64,000 nt of DNA from Anagrus nilaparvatae (lineage: Eukaryota; Arthropoda; Insecta; Hymenoptera; Mymaridae), in assembly GCA_022575985.1 (NCBI GenBank), contig JAKSXM010000247.1, positions 5,665,501 through 5,729,500 of the forward strand, in the 5' to 3' direction. The notes beneath the pieces are model-generated. The model was not told where the DNA came from. It searched no databases and saw only the letters and a list, made by a program, of their open reading frames with translations. The position numbers and the translations under genes were made by a program. Position 1 is the first letter of the stretch. Each line of letters starts with the position of its first letter. Positions 10,300 through 21,443 of the stretch are shown piece after piece.

Positions 10300-12350
10300 T
10301 ATGCTACTGTATTCTCCACAGGTGTTTTCAATAGCATACTAGTATAGTAATACATTAAGAATCATTGAATGCGTCATTGAAAGGAATTTATGAGTATTTC
10401 AATAAAATATAGTCTTTATATATAATCTTATTCATAAGGCTTTTTTTTTTAATATGCGGTGACCTTTTAATAAATTTTTTCATAGTATATGGGACATGGA
10501 GAGTTAAAAAAATAAATAGTCAAGTAAAGGAGGTAAAATCTGGAAGCAGTAATTTGAGACAAGTAGCAGATACTTGATGTAACTTGAATTTTGTTAAGAA
10601 AGGTGTCTAGTACCGAAGTAAACAACTTTCTTTGGTTGCCAAAAGGGTGGGGGCGGGGGGGGGGGGGGGTGCAGTGGAACTCATTGGGGGGAGTAAAAAA
10701 ATTACCTAACCAATCGATCAATTACCATTTTTTAAGATAAAAACATTGATTGCAATTTTTCATAAAAATGCACCCCTTCTAAAAAAATTTTAAATTTTTT
10801 AAAGAACATATGACAAGGCAAAAATGGTTGTTTAACGAAAAATGAAGAAACCGGATCGTTCTGGCGTAAATATCTGGAAAAATATATACTCTTACAAAAA
10901 AAATTATTCTTATCATTTTGCAAGATGATAAAATTGGAAAAATTTTGAGACCACCTAGAACCGTTTAAAATATCCAGAAAAAAAGTTATGGGCAAAATAA
11001 TTTTTTTTCCAAAATTTTGCATGCCAATTTTTTAGCGCTATTTGGGCTGAGTTGCTTGGAAAAAAAATCCTTTGTTTAAAAGTCAGAACACTTGTTCCTA
11101 AATATGTCCAGCAATTTTTGGCCCTATCGGGTAATTATTGTTTATGTTTTGGCCTGAAGTTGGGTAAAATCGTGTATTTTTTAAAACATTTTCAGTTTTT
11201 TGCCAGCAGCGTGAACATTATTTATTTCAAACAGCCAAATTTTTTAGCATTTATTTCAAGTTGTTTGTAATTCAAGTTTTTGTTAAAATTTTTCGTCTGC
11301 AAGCAGATTTGGCCGTTTAAAATTGCCTATTTTATATTTATAACGGTAAATGCTCTTTTTTGTCAGGTGAAATTAAAGAAAAATGGCCGATCCAATTCAA
11401 ATTTTGCATGTTACATGAAATTTTGGCGTTACTCTTAGCTTTGAAATGGTTCATTGTACATCTCGTTATCATTAGCCAAAAAAAAGTTATGGCCAAAATT
11501 CCTTTTTTTTCAGCAATTTCAAAAAATTTTTATACTTAATCCATTAGGTCCTTCTATTTCTAAGTGTTATGAAAAATTTTCGTACAGTACCTTATGTTTA
11601 GATGACAACTCAAAAAAATGCTGCTATAAAATTTCAAATTCCCACTTTTTTCAGCTGTAAATTAGCCGTAAAACCTTAAGTAAGTAATAAAAAAGGTACA
11701 AAAATCAAAGGTTTGTGTTTTTTTCGTGCAAATACTTAATTTAACGGAAAATTTTTACACGAAAAATGTATTGGCGGGGGGGGGGGGGGAGGATGAACTT
11801 AGAATTATTTCAATATCGAGACTTATATTGAGAGGAATTATTTGAGTTCAGATTTAGAAGTAAAAATTATTTTCATTTACGGACTTTAAATGATTTTGAT
11901 TTAGGGACTTTAAAAAATTTAATTACGCCTTTTTTCAATTTTTTTTACATTTTGGGGTACTTTTCACCCCCACCGAGGGTCCATTTTAAGCATTTTCATT
12001 TCAAGTCCAGTCATATTTTTTCAAAAAGTTGAGCACAATTTCTTTTGTACAAAACTTTTAAGAAAAAAATGATTTATTGCAAGTGTATAAATTTGTGGAA
12101 GAATTTAATCACAAATTGAAAAAATTGTAAATGTGAAATTGATAACGAGTTTGTTCAATTTCCATATAATTTGGAAAATGATATTTGCGCGTGTTTTCGC
12201 GATAACTGTTGAAATTTACAGGAAATAAATTAAAGGAAAAAAATTATAAAGTTTATATCAGAAAACTCTACACACATTTTACCATTATATTATTCAACTA
12301 ATGCAAGATTAGAAAAAGAATGCAAAAGTCATTTATTTGATTAATCAGAT
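10300..12350. other. AT-rich stretch without recognised genes; G-tract at 10645
   Basis: No credible genes. A run of 25 mostly-G bases lies at 10645-10669. Related phrases (AAAAGTTATGGGCAAAATAA near 10983, AAAAGTTATGGCCAAAATTC near 11480) suggest diverged internal repeats. Frames at 10467-11660 are low-complexity. Confidence 0.55.
11774..11920. repeat. G-tract plus minisatellite, second copy
   Basis: A G-run at 11774-11792 is followed by degenerate units containing GATTTAGGGACTT, as at 1533-1655. Confidence 0.55.
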
Positions 12351-13360
12351 AATGTTCAAGGAAATTCCATTTTATAGTTATTACTTTTTACTTTTATCCA
12401 ATGATGAAAGGGTTCCTGTTTTTGGATCAGAATCGGATTTTATGATTTGTATTCCACACTACGATAGTACATATTCATAATATATTCACAAATATGTCTT
12501 CTCTAATCAACTTTTTAATAACTTGGCAAGTCACAAATTCGCAAACATTATTGGATGTACGATTGAAAAATATGAAATACTTACATATACTTACATTAAA
12601 CGCTTTACATTTGACGCTGCACTTAAGTATACTGGCGTATCTCTGGAACTTTTAACTGACATTGATCATTTAATGTTTTTTGAACGTGCTATACGCGGGG
12701 ATTCATGCACATCAAATATTAATGTAAAAGCAAATAATAAATATATGGCCGAATATAATTCAGAGCTTCCAGACGTTTACCTGACTTATTTTGACATTAA
12801 TGCATTGTATTCTACATTTATGACGGATTTTTTACCATTAAGAGAATTTAGTGTTTTAGAAAATTTTGAAAATTTTGATGTACAAAACGTCTCAGATACA
12901 TCCCCTGTAGGCTATGCATTAGAAGTAAATTTATCATATCCAAAAGACATACAATAAATTTAAAGACTTGCTTATGTGTCCTTTGATAGCTAAACCCCCA
13001 GGAAGTAAAATTGAGAAGCTTTTGTCAGACTTGAACGATAAATTCAACTATATTATTCATTATAAAAATTTAAAACAAGCGATTAAGCATGGAATTCGAG
13101 TTAAAAAAATTCATAAAGTAATGAAATTTGCTCAAAAACCATGGCTACAACCGTATATTAAATTTTGCAAATTAATGAGGCAAAATGCGCCTACCGAATT
13201 CGAGAAAAACTATAAAGATATATGTCACTGGATTGGTTGCTTGAACATTTGCGATCGTAAAAGAGCTCTGTGCTCCAAGAAAGCAGATACCCCTTTTCAA
13301 AAATCCCCTGACATCGAGATATACGGACCTTATCCCCCACTCGATATTTGGGTTTCTTAA
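12350..13360 (+). pseudogene. Protein-primed DNA polymerase B fragment (Polinton PolB)
   Basis: Two frames (12523-12957 and 12968-13360) read as consecutive parts of a DNA_pol_B_2-type polymerase. DAALKYTGVSLELLTD is a family landmark, YFDINALY corresponds to the metal-binding DxxxLY motif of the palm, and KPWLQPYIKFCKLMRQ followed by FEKNYKDI is the later fingers region. The two frames are separated by a stop and a frame change near 12957. Weak similarity extends upstream to about 12350. The C-terminal part with the second catalytic motif is missing. It replicated the element's own DNA. It is inactive here. Confidence 0.85.
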
Positions 13361-13401
13361 TACCTTTAGAGTCGTAATTATAAATTGTACTTAACAATAT
13401 T

Positions 13402-13523
13402 GGTTCCTCAAAGAGGAACCATTGTGATAGGTCAAATTTCGATTTTTGATTTTTTGGCATATAAGCACGTTTTGAGACCCCAGGAAGCTAAAAAACCGGT
13501 TTTTAAAAAAAGTATGTATGTGT

Positions 13524-13586
<63 letters not shown>

Positions 13587-15168
13587 TGTGTGTGTGTGTG
13601 TATGTGTGTGTGTATGTATGTAATTGGTGATATTTCACAAACATTATGGAGTTAAGACCTAATTTTTTTTTCCAAAAATTTTTTCACCAAAAAAGCTCGA
13701 GGTACTTTTTTTTTTTTTTAATTTGGATGTAATACCTCATTTATTTCCACGAAAGTACTTATATTTGAAAGTATGATTTTTACTCTATATCACGAATCTG
13801 ATACTTAATTTTTTGAAAATTTTTTTCCCAAAATTTTTTTCACGAAAAAATACAAAAAAAAATAATTTTTTTTTTCTTTTTGGACGTAGTACCTAATTTA
13901 TTTCTATGAAAGTACTAGTTTTAGAAAGTTTGTTTATAGTCATATTTTGGATTTGATACCGAATTTTTTAAAAATTTTTTTCGTAAAATTAAAAAAACAA
14001 AAAAATTAAAAAACCTGTAATTTTTTTTTTTTTGGGTGTAATACCTAATTTTATTTCATGAAAGTACTAATATCTGAAAATATTGTGACCAGCGATATTT
14101 CACAACCGTTACGAAATTAAGACCTAATTTTTTTTTCAAAAATTTTTCCATCAAAAAAGCTCTAGGTACTTTTTTTTTTTTTTTAATTTGGATGTAATAC
14201 CTCATTTATTTTCACGAAAGTACTTATATTTGAAAGTATAGTTTTTAATCTATATCTTGAATCGGATACTTAATTTTTTGAAAATTTTTTTCCTAAAATT
14301 TTTTTCACGAAAAAATACAAAAAAAAATAATTTTTTTTTTCTTTTTGGACGTAGTACCTAATTTATTTCTATGAAAGTACTAGTTTTAGAAAGTTTGTTT
14401 ATAGTCATTTTTTGGATTTGAAACCGAATTTTTTTAAAATTTTTTTCTCAAAATTAAAAAAACAAAAAAATTAAAAAACCTGCAATATTTTTTTTTTTGG
14501 GTGTAATACCTAATTTAATTTCATGAAAGTACTAATATCTGAAAATATTGCGACCGGCGATATTTTACAACTGTTATGAAATTAAGACCTAATTTTTTTT
14601 TCCAAAAATTTTTTTATTAAAAAAATCTCAAAATACTTTTTTTTTTTTTTTAATTTGGATGTAATACCTCATTCATTTCCATGAAATTACTTATATTTGA
14701 AATTGTGATTTTTACTCGATATCTTGAATCTGATAATTAATTTTTTGAAAATTTTTTTCTCCAAAATCTTCGTCACAAAAAAGTACATAAAACACCAAAC
14801 TTATTTTTCGTTTTGGACATATCTAATTTATTTTAATGAGTGTACAAGTTTTAGAAATTTAGTTTATAGTAATTTTTTGTATCCGATCACAATTTTTTTT
14901 TTTATTTTGATATAAATTATAACACACAAGAAAGAGTGATGGAAATCTTGCCTCTTTTTGACTTCCTTGGATTATTTTGCTCGTTGCTATGTTTATTTAT
15001 GTATGCAGCTTAATGAAATTATAAACAATTATAAACAGCCTAAAAATATTAAATGGTTATGTTTGCATTTTAAAATTAAGATTTAAAAGTTATATTGACA
15101 TTTTTTAAAGAATCAAACAATTTAAAAATCTTGAAGCAAGTAATGTGGTTATTTTTTTTATTACAAAA

Positions 15169-15201
<33 letters not shown>

Positions 15202-16421
15202 CATTGTTGCGGAAGATTGGTCAAATGCAAGAAGTACACTGAGAAAATAAATTATAAGAAATTATTATAAATTCTGGTAAAAACTCTTTTATAATAATTG
15301 AGCGAATATTTGTAATTTTCGCATCGTTACCAACCATTTCTTTGACAAAACAAAATATCATGTTACCCAATATTTTAATTATTAAGTGATAATTATATAT
15401 TCTAATAAAATAAAATTTTATAAAAAAAATAAAATTAGCTTTTTTTATATTTGTCTCTTTTTAATTATGCAAAAATGATTTAAAATCCATTAACGCCGGC
15501 GCGACCAATCCATGGACGCTAGAATTTTCACTTTAATAAAAAATTTTAAAAACTGCAATATTTTTTTTTGTTTCTGGATGTAATACTTCATTCAGTTCCA
15601 TGAAAGTACTTATATTTGAAAATATGGTTTTTACTCGATATCTCGAATCTGATACTTAATTTTTTGAAAATTTTTTTCCCAAAATTTTTTTCACGGAAAA
15701 ATACAAAAAAAAATAATTTTTTTTTTCTTTTTGGACGTAGTACCTAATTTATTTCTATGAAAGTACTAGTCTTAGAAAGTTTGTTTATAGTCATTTTTTG
15801 GATCTGATATCGAATTTTTTCAAAAATTTTTTCTTAAAATTAAAAAAACAAAAAATTTAAAAAACCTGCAATATTTTTTTTTTTTTTGGGTGTAATACTT
15901 CATTTAATTCCATGAAAGTACTTATATTTGAAAGTGTAGTTTTTACTCGATATCTCGGATCTGATACTTAATTTTTTGAAAATTTTTTTTCCAAAATTTT
16001 CGTCACAAAAAAATACAAAAAACACTAAATTTTTTTTCTCTTAGGACGTAGTACCTAATTTATTTCTATGAGATTACTAGTTTTAGAAAGTTAGTATATA
16101 GTAATTTTTTGGATCTGATACTGAATATTTTCAAAATTTTTTCTCATAATTAAAAAAACAAAAAAATTTTAAAAACTGCAATATTTTTTTTTGTTTCTGG
16201 ATGTAATACTTCATTCAGTTCCATGAAAGTACTTATATTTGAAAATATAGTTTTTACTCGATATCTCGAATCTGATAATTAATTTTTTGGAAATTTGCTT
16301 CAAAATTTTTAATGAATAAAACAAACTTTTAAAAGTTAATAGAAATGTATCTGTGATAGCATGCTTGTAATCGGTGATACCTGTGGCATATTGAAGTATT
16401 AAGCTCATTGTTTGAGGAACC
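13402..16421. repeat. 3-kb element of T-rich higher-order tandem repeats bounded by 11-bp inverted repeats
   Basis: GGTTCCTCAAA at 13402 is matched by TTTGAGGAACC at 16411-16421. Inside are a TG microsatellite, then units of about 465 bp. Starts of the phrase GATATTT(C/T)ACAA lie near 13629, 14093 and 14559. Each unit contains three diverged ~155-bp monomers, all carrying a variant of GTAATACCTCATTTATTTCC followed by GAAAGTACT. The order is interrupted at 14900-15500 by other AT-rich sequence with a TTA microsatellite, and resumes at 15540-16280. It has no genes and interrupts the Polinton. Confidence 0.75.
13512..13622. repeat. TG dinucleotide microsatellite
   Basis: About 110 bp of TG with a few TATG interruptions. 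The same upstream head (AGGAACCATTGTGATAGGTC) precedes a shorter TG run at 32496-32541, so the microsatellite is part of a mobile unit. Confidence 0.9.
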
Positions 16422-16456
16422 TTAGTGCCAGCTAGTTGGCAGGGTATTTTTATATG

Positions 16457-17180
16457 CTACGGCTTCATATTTATTGTGTGACGTTTTGTTGCATCATATT
16501 TCGAAACAATTTCTTGCAGAAAATTTATGTATTTGTAACTTCCATTGAGACTAAATCTCTTCCATATTATTTCTTTGAGAGTTTTAATTGCGCGTTCTGC
16601 CATAGAGGCTTTTATATGCGTAAAACTTGAATACATGTTTATATTATACTTTTTCATTAATTCTTTAAAATCCTTATTATAAATTCGGTGCCCTGGTCAA
16701 CCTGCAGATTTTTTACATGCGTTTTCGATTCATTTAAAATTTTTTCAAACGCCCTCACGTCTTTTGCATTTTTTATTTTCGAAGGTTTGGCCCACACAAA
16801 TTTCGAAAATGCGTTTATTACTATTAAAACATAATTATATCCTGAATTGAATCTACTGTACAACTGTAAATCCAACAAATCAGCCATCCAAAGATCGTTC
16901 AAACAAAAAACAATTACATATCTGCGTGGAAAATTTTTTCTTGCATGTTTTTCAGCTTTTGACATTTTTTTTAGCAATAGTAAATTAATGTACAAATTTT
17001 TATAACCAGTATCAATGAGTGCATTAAAAATGATGCAGTAAGGTTTTGGCACGTCATTTTATAATAATCTTGACAAATTTCCCATTTTTCCAAGTGTTCT
17101 CTGCACTCCATACAAGCTAAAATATCGCTTGATGGCTTGCACAGAGTTTCGTTAAAGTAGATTTCACAAACGTCACTCAT
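16457..17180 (-). pseudogene. Polinton integrase (rve-type DDE) fragment
   Basis: Minus-strand reading shows the retroviral-integrase core. DLWMADLLDLQLY carries the first catalytic Asp, YVLIVINAFSKFVWAKP is the conserved strand, NLQVDQGTEF carries the second Asp, and ASMAERAIKTLKE carries the catalytic Glu. KARKNFPRR-like sequence precedes the core (here HARKNFPRRYV), as in Polinton integrases. Frame changes near 17050 and 16660 split the gene. The three acidic residues are still visible in separate frames. It would insert the element into host DNA. It lies downstream of the coiled-coil gene on the same strand. Confidence 0.85.
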
Positions 17181-17289
17181 TGCTGCTGTTTGTAAACTGA
17201 AATTTTTTATTTTATAAACACGAGATATATATAAGAAGTTTTATGCTTGCTTAGTTGCTTTTTTTAACAATAATAGTATTTTAGCGTCG

Positions 17290-18350
17290 ACTTACTTCAT
17301 TTTAAATTGAAGATCCTCAATTTTCTTAGAAGTTTCTTTGTCTATCTTATAGTCAATCAATTTTTCATCGAGTAATTTGTTTAAATCATTGTTGGTCGAT
17401 TTTTATACGTCTGCCTCTATTTTTTTAATATCTTGATTTTTTATTTCAGCTTCTGTTTTATTATTTATATGCTTGTAAACTTTAACAAATTTAGCGTCTA
17501 TACGCTTATTTGGTTGCATAATTTTAAGATTTAGTGTACCAAGCTGTTGACTCAGAGTATCTTTTTTTCCGACTTGCTAGCTTGGGTACTAGATTCTTCT
17601 GAATTATTTTTTGTAATATTTTCGTTATTAAAAATTGTTTGCTTTGAAATCGATTAAAGTATATTTTTGAGTTGCTCTGTCAAACGCTAATCCAGTTGTT
17701 TATATTTGAATTTCAAATCATCTATATCCTTATTTGAATTTATTTTTGCACCATTTTCCGGATTTTCAATAGTTATTTTTTTATCGAAATCTGATAAATC
17801 TGTATTCAATTTTTCTTTTTCAGTGTTATTTTTTTCTATCAATTCTTGAGCTATAGTTTTTGTATTTTCTTTACAAGCCGAAATAATATTGTCTAATTAA
17901 TTAGTTAGCCTCTGCTGCAAAGTTGAAATTTTTAAATTTACATCGTTCAAATTTCCTGCTGGCTCGACCCAAGCTGGTTCGTTTTCTGAAAATTTATAAT
18001 TATACTCGTTTTTTAAAATATGTCTGATATGCGTTTGTATCAATTCCGAAAATTTTTCAAATTCTTTTGATGAACAAGTTTCGATTTGAAAATTTTTGAT
18101 TCACAAGACATCAAGTTGCTCTGTGAAATTTTTTCTGAATTATTTTTCTTTGCTTGCAACCAAAATTTCAAACTCTTACGAATTTTTTTAAATTTTTTCA
18201 TCGGTATTATTAATAAACTGAAGCTGATGAGTTGACAATGAATTTTTGAATTTCTGTTGCACGCCAATTTTCGATGCATTTTCAATTAAAGTTTCCAGTT
18301 CAATAATTTTAATTTGCCTATATGATCCGCAACTTTATAGGGGATGCTTG
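17290..18350 (-). pseudogene. Coiled-coil structural protein remnant of the Polinton
   Basis: From about 18020 to 17290 the minus strand reads as a coherent Lys/Glu/Asn-rich protein broken by several stops. It contains the family-like phrase PAWVEPAGNLNDVN near 17970, followed by heptad-rich helices and a later KRIDAKFVKVYKH segment near 17490. This arrangement recurs in arthropod Polinton-type elements. Its exact role is not known to me, and a virion or packaging role is inferred from association only. Reading is weaker from 18020 to 18350. Confidence 0.6.
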
Positions 18351-18499
18351 GTACTCAATAGCAAACGTGACAAAAAGTAATAATATATTTTATATAAATA
18401 AAATCGAATTTCCATTTGGAGCATATGAGTTATAAAACTTGCAAAAGTTTCTAGTCAGTGATCTGAAAGGTGATCATGAAAAAAATCAGCTTTCAGAGA

Positions 18500-18949
18500 C
18501 GGCTCCAAAAGAATTGTGCGAGCAGCCAATTTATCTTAGAGGTAAATAGGCAGACGATAAAAACAGAGGTTTTTTCAAGATACAAAATCGATATCAATCA
18601 AGAATGAAGTATTGGCCCACTTCTCGGCTTTAATCTGGTAAAACTCGATGCGTTCACAAAACACGAGTCTAAAAATCTCATCAGCCTTTTGCAGGTTCAA
18701 TTGGATTAGAGTGCAATATCGTTTCTGACTCATTTTCAAATGGGATGCCGACACACGTTGAACGAATTTTTTCCAGATATTCCTCCTGGACATAAAATTA
18801 TAGAAAACCCGTCTCACGTAGTCTATCATCCATTATCGACCAGAACAATTGATCGCGTTGAAATTATATTCTGTGATCAAAGTAATAAATTAGTTGATTT
18901 GAGAAAAGAGACCACTATTATCTTGCTACATTGCAGAAAATGCCTATAA
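18500..18949 (+). pseudogene. Capsid-associated protein of Polinton type (possible penton-like), remnant
   Basis: In one plus frame with two internal stops (near 18602 and 18708), the sequence carries the conserved phrases GPLLGF, then HTLNEFFPDIPPGHKIIE and YHPLSTRTIDRVEI, ending with a DQ-x-LVDLR block. This set is shared by a protein encoded next to the major-capsid-like gene in arthropod Polintons. A penton or minor-capsid role is a hypothesis. The terminal 70 codons (18740-18949) are open. Confidence 0.65.
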
Positions 18950-19124
18950 TATTTAACCCTGCGGCGATTCGAGATCCCGTCATTGAGTTTGTGGCAAGAG
19001 AAGCGGTCACTTCTAAGTAAAAAATTTCGACTCTCGAAAACGCTAATTACCTGAAATCTTTGGGTTTCAAAATTAATAAAAATGTCTTCAATGTTAAATG
19101 TGCTCAGTGCTGTGCCAAGAAATG
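18940..19124 (+). pseudogene. Short Polinton protein remnant between capsid genes
   Basis: Starting at ATG 18940, overlapping the end of the previous gene, a frame reads MPIIFNPAAIRDPVIEFV. After one stop it continues with NYLKSLGFKINKN. A short protein with this kind of ending commonly precedes the capsid gene in related elements. Function unknown. Confidence 0.4.
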
Positions 19125-19149
19125 ATTTAACCATCAAAATTTTCCAAAA

Positions 19150-20124
19150 ATGGACGAGATTAGAATTCCCGTCCAAAAGCAATATAATTTTTTGTTTTCT
19201 CATAATTCGGTTTTGTACATAGAGGAAAAACTCAGCGAAGTAACTCCAGCTACTGTTGAGCAAGTGACTTTAATGAAAAATTTTTTTCTCTTTTTCTTTA
19301 GCGAGATAAGACTGGAGGCAAATGGCTTTATTGTTGCTCAAGTAAAATTGCTTGGCAATGCCATAACCATGAAACAATATGTTTCTCAACAATATGGTAA
19401 TGATGCTCTGTTGAGCGAAATGGGAAAAAATGAGACTTTTAACTACTGTCTCCCTTTAAAAAATTTAATGGGCTATTTTCAAGTTTATAAAAAAATTATG
19501 ATTTTCAGCAGGCTGGAGCTTGTATTTGTAAGAATTCGTACAGATAAATATTGCTTTTTGCATGTTGCCACTAGAGATCAATGTGAGGATACAAGTATCG
19601 AAATTTTAAAGATGGCGTGGAAAATGGTACATTTAAATGATATTTACAAATTAAAATTATTAAAAATATTGGAATCCAGGAGAAAGGTTCCAGTATATTT
19701 CAGGAGCTGGGACTATTTGGAATACTCGAATATTCCGATGACCAATAAAGTGAATTGGAAAGTTACTTGCGTGGCAACGCGAGAAAATGTAGAAAAAGAC
19801 ACTAGCATTTATGATCATGTTAACCTTAGAAATTCTCGGTTATTTTTAAATTCTCAAATATACCGACCTGAAAACTTAGATCTTGATTTTGCAAGCAATA
19901 AGTTTTCAACAGCCTACAATCTGCTTAGCTCTTTTCAAACCGCTTGCTACAAAGAGTCTGGAAAGCAAAATGTGGCGCCGTTAATAGTTTTTGACTGTTC
20001 TAATAGCGATCCTTCAATTAAGGTGTCAGCAAATAGCTGCAAAAACGACTGTCTGTTGCCCATTGATTCATGAGCGCATTATAAATTATAATCTTTTTAC
20101 TAATTTAATTGAAAAGCATATGTA
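19150..20124 (+). pseudogene. Polinton major-capsid-like protein
   Basis: A 307-codon frame is open to 20073, with a coherent tail after a one-base frame change near 20055 (the tail contains HERIINYN and ends at a stop at 20124). Landmarks are DEIRIPVQKQ at the start, FRSWDYLEY near codon 190, the SxYDHVNLRNSRLFLNS segment, LDLDFASNKFSTAYNLLSSF, and PLIVFDCSNSD near the end. These match a protein found repeatedly beside PolB in arthropod Polinton-type elements, where a double jelly-roll capsid is proposed. It is the longest surviving frame of the element. Parts of the middle look rearranged. Confidence 0.65.
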
Positions 20125-20135
20125 AGCTTTTTTAA

Positions 20136-20581
20136 ATGGCATTATACGTAGATTTTCAATATCTCAGATACGGAAAGAATTACATAGTAAAAGAACTGGC
20201 GATTTTAAATTCTCTATTCGGATTAAATCATTACATTTTCAAGCCCCCTTTTGATAAATTAAAATTATCCCTGAAAGAGCAAAAGCAAGCAAGGTGGTTA
20301 AAATTAAACTATCATATGTTGGCATGGCTTGATGGATTTATGAAAGCTATCAAGAAGCTTTCGTTGGAAAATACAAAGAAAATTTATGTAAAAAAACGGA
20401 AAAGCAGGATTGGTTAAGTAAACGTGGTTTTAATGCTATAAATATCAAAGACTTAAATATACAGTATAAAATAAAAGAAAAAAATATTCATGGCCTACGT
20501 TGTATTTATCATAGAAAAAGAGTTGGGGGTGTATTCACTTCAAAATGTTTTTTTCAAGAGAAAAATAATGTTACATTATAA
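20136..20581 (+). pseudogene. Small conserved Polinton-associated protein (exonuclease-like fold proposed)
   Basis: The frame opens at ATG 20136 with MALYVDFQYLRYGKNYIVKE, followed by FKPPFDKLKLS. It shifts frame near 20405 and continues to a stop at 20581 with a CIYH motif. The opening acidic beta strand, the FKPP block and the terminal C-x2-H motif are typical of a protein that follows the capsid gene in these elements. An RNase-H/exonuclease-like fold is my inference. It starts only 12 bp after the capsid-like frame ends, suggesting co-transcription in the living element. Confidence 0.55.
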
Positions 20582-20782
20582 ATTTTGAGAAATAAATTTT
20601 TTTTAAAGATAAAATATTGTTACATTTATTAAAACCTTTTTCCCCCAAAATATTTTTTAAGATTTTACATAAATAATTGCATATAAGATAAAATGAATAT
20701 ATAAATAATTGAAAAAACAAATACCTGATTTTTTTTTCAAAGGAAAAGTTACATTTATAAAAAATTATTTAAAATAAAGTTT

Positions 20783-21074
20783 TTATACTGATTTGTCATA
20801 TTTTTCTACTCGAAAATTTTTTCCGAGAATTTTCTTGTATTCGATAATAAAATTCAGACATGCTCCAACAATATCGTAGTCCAGCAAATTTTGCTTAAAT
20901 TTTTCGGAATTAATAATTTTATGATATGCTGAAAATTTATTATCCTTCGCATCAAATAAATTAATGAATTCAAAAAGTTTATACTTAAAATCTTAAGTAA
21001 GATTTTTACATCTATCGTATACTAAATTTACAACATAGCTCAAGTATATAAGATTACTAGCAAAAGTTGGAGGG
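20783..21074 (-). pseudogene. Unidentified minus-strand coding remnant at the Polinton edge
   Basis: The minus strand gives about 95 codons with one stop, including FEFINLFDAKDNKFSAYHKI and LLDYDIVGACLNFIIEYKKI. Residue use is protein-like. It probably belongs to the Polinton. I do not recognise its function. Confidence 0.45.
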
Positions 21075-21440
21075 GGGGCTCCGCCCCCCCTGTGTCGCAT
21101 TTACTTCTATTTGTGTGGCTTAAAAAAATCATTTTTCACTGCAAATTTATAATTATGCAAACACGTTCAGATTTTTCAGATAAGGCTCAGTCTCTCCTGT
21201 TCACATTTCCTTCAATATTTTTCTGTTGCTTAAAAAAATTTTGTTTCACTACAAATTTATAATTATGCAAACACATTCAAACTTTTCAGAGCAGCGTAGG
21301 TGAAACATTAATGAAAAATTATAGGTTTTGGTTCGGCGGTACTTAAGTCATTAGGGTACAGACAGACAGACAAATAAATTTTTAAGTATATATAGTATAT
21401 AGTATTAAGATATGTATATATAGATGGTTCTAAAATTGAC
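21071..21440. repeat. Dispersed element tail: GC hairpin then GACA-rich end
   Basis: A perfect hairpin, AGGGGGGGCTCCGCCCCCCT type, lies at 21071-21091. It is followed by TGTGTCGCATTTACTTCT, a phrase that recurs near 50845, and by CAGACAGACAGACAAATAAA near 21360. Tails of this kind occur at LINE and SINE 3' ends in insects. The family is not identified. Confidence 0.5.
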
Positions 21441-21443
21441 TGA

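Larger units (their letters stand above)
12350..21074. mobile_element. Degenerate Polinton/Maverick (adintovirus-like) element
   Basis: Within 9 kb lie fragments of protein-primed DNA polymerase B (plus), a retroviral-type integrase (minus), a coiled-coil protein (minus), two capsid-type proteins with a short protein between them (plus), a small conserved exonuclease-like protein (plus), and one more minus-strand remnant. PolB plus a DDE integrase plus capsid-like genes is the diagnostic set for Polintons. Every gene has stops or frameshifts, so the copy is dead. A tandem-repeat element at 13402-16421 sits between PolB and integrase. Terminal inverted repeats were not found. Confidence 0.85.

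Noticed and set aside
13385..13644. Frames of Cys-Val or His-Thr repeats on both strands
   Set aside because: They are translations of a TG microsatellite, with no coding meaning.
15170..15201. TTA microsatellite as a LINE tail
   Set aside because: No LINE sequence precedes or follows it; it lies in an interruption of the T-rich array.
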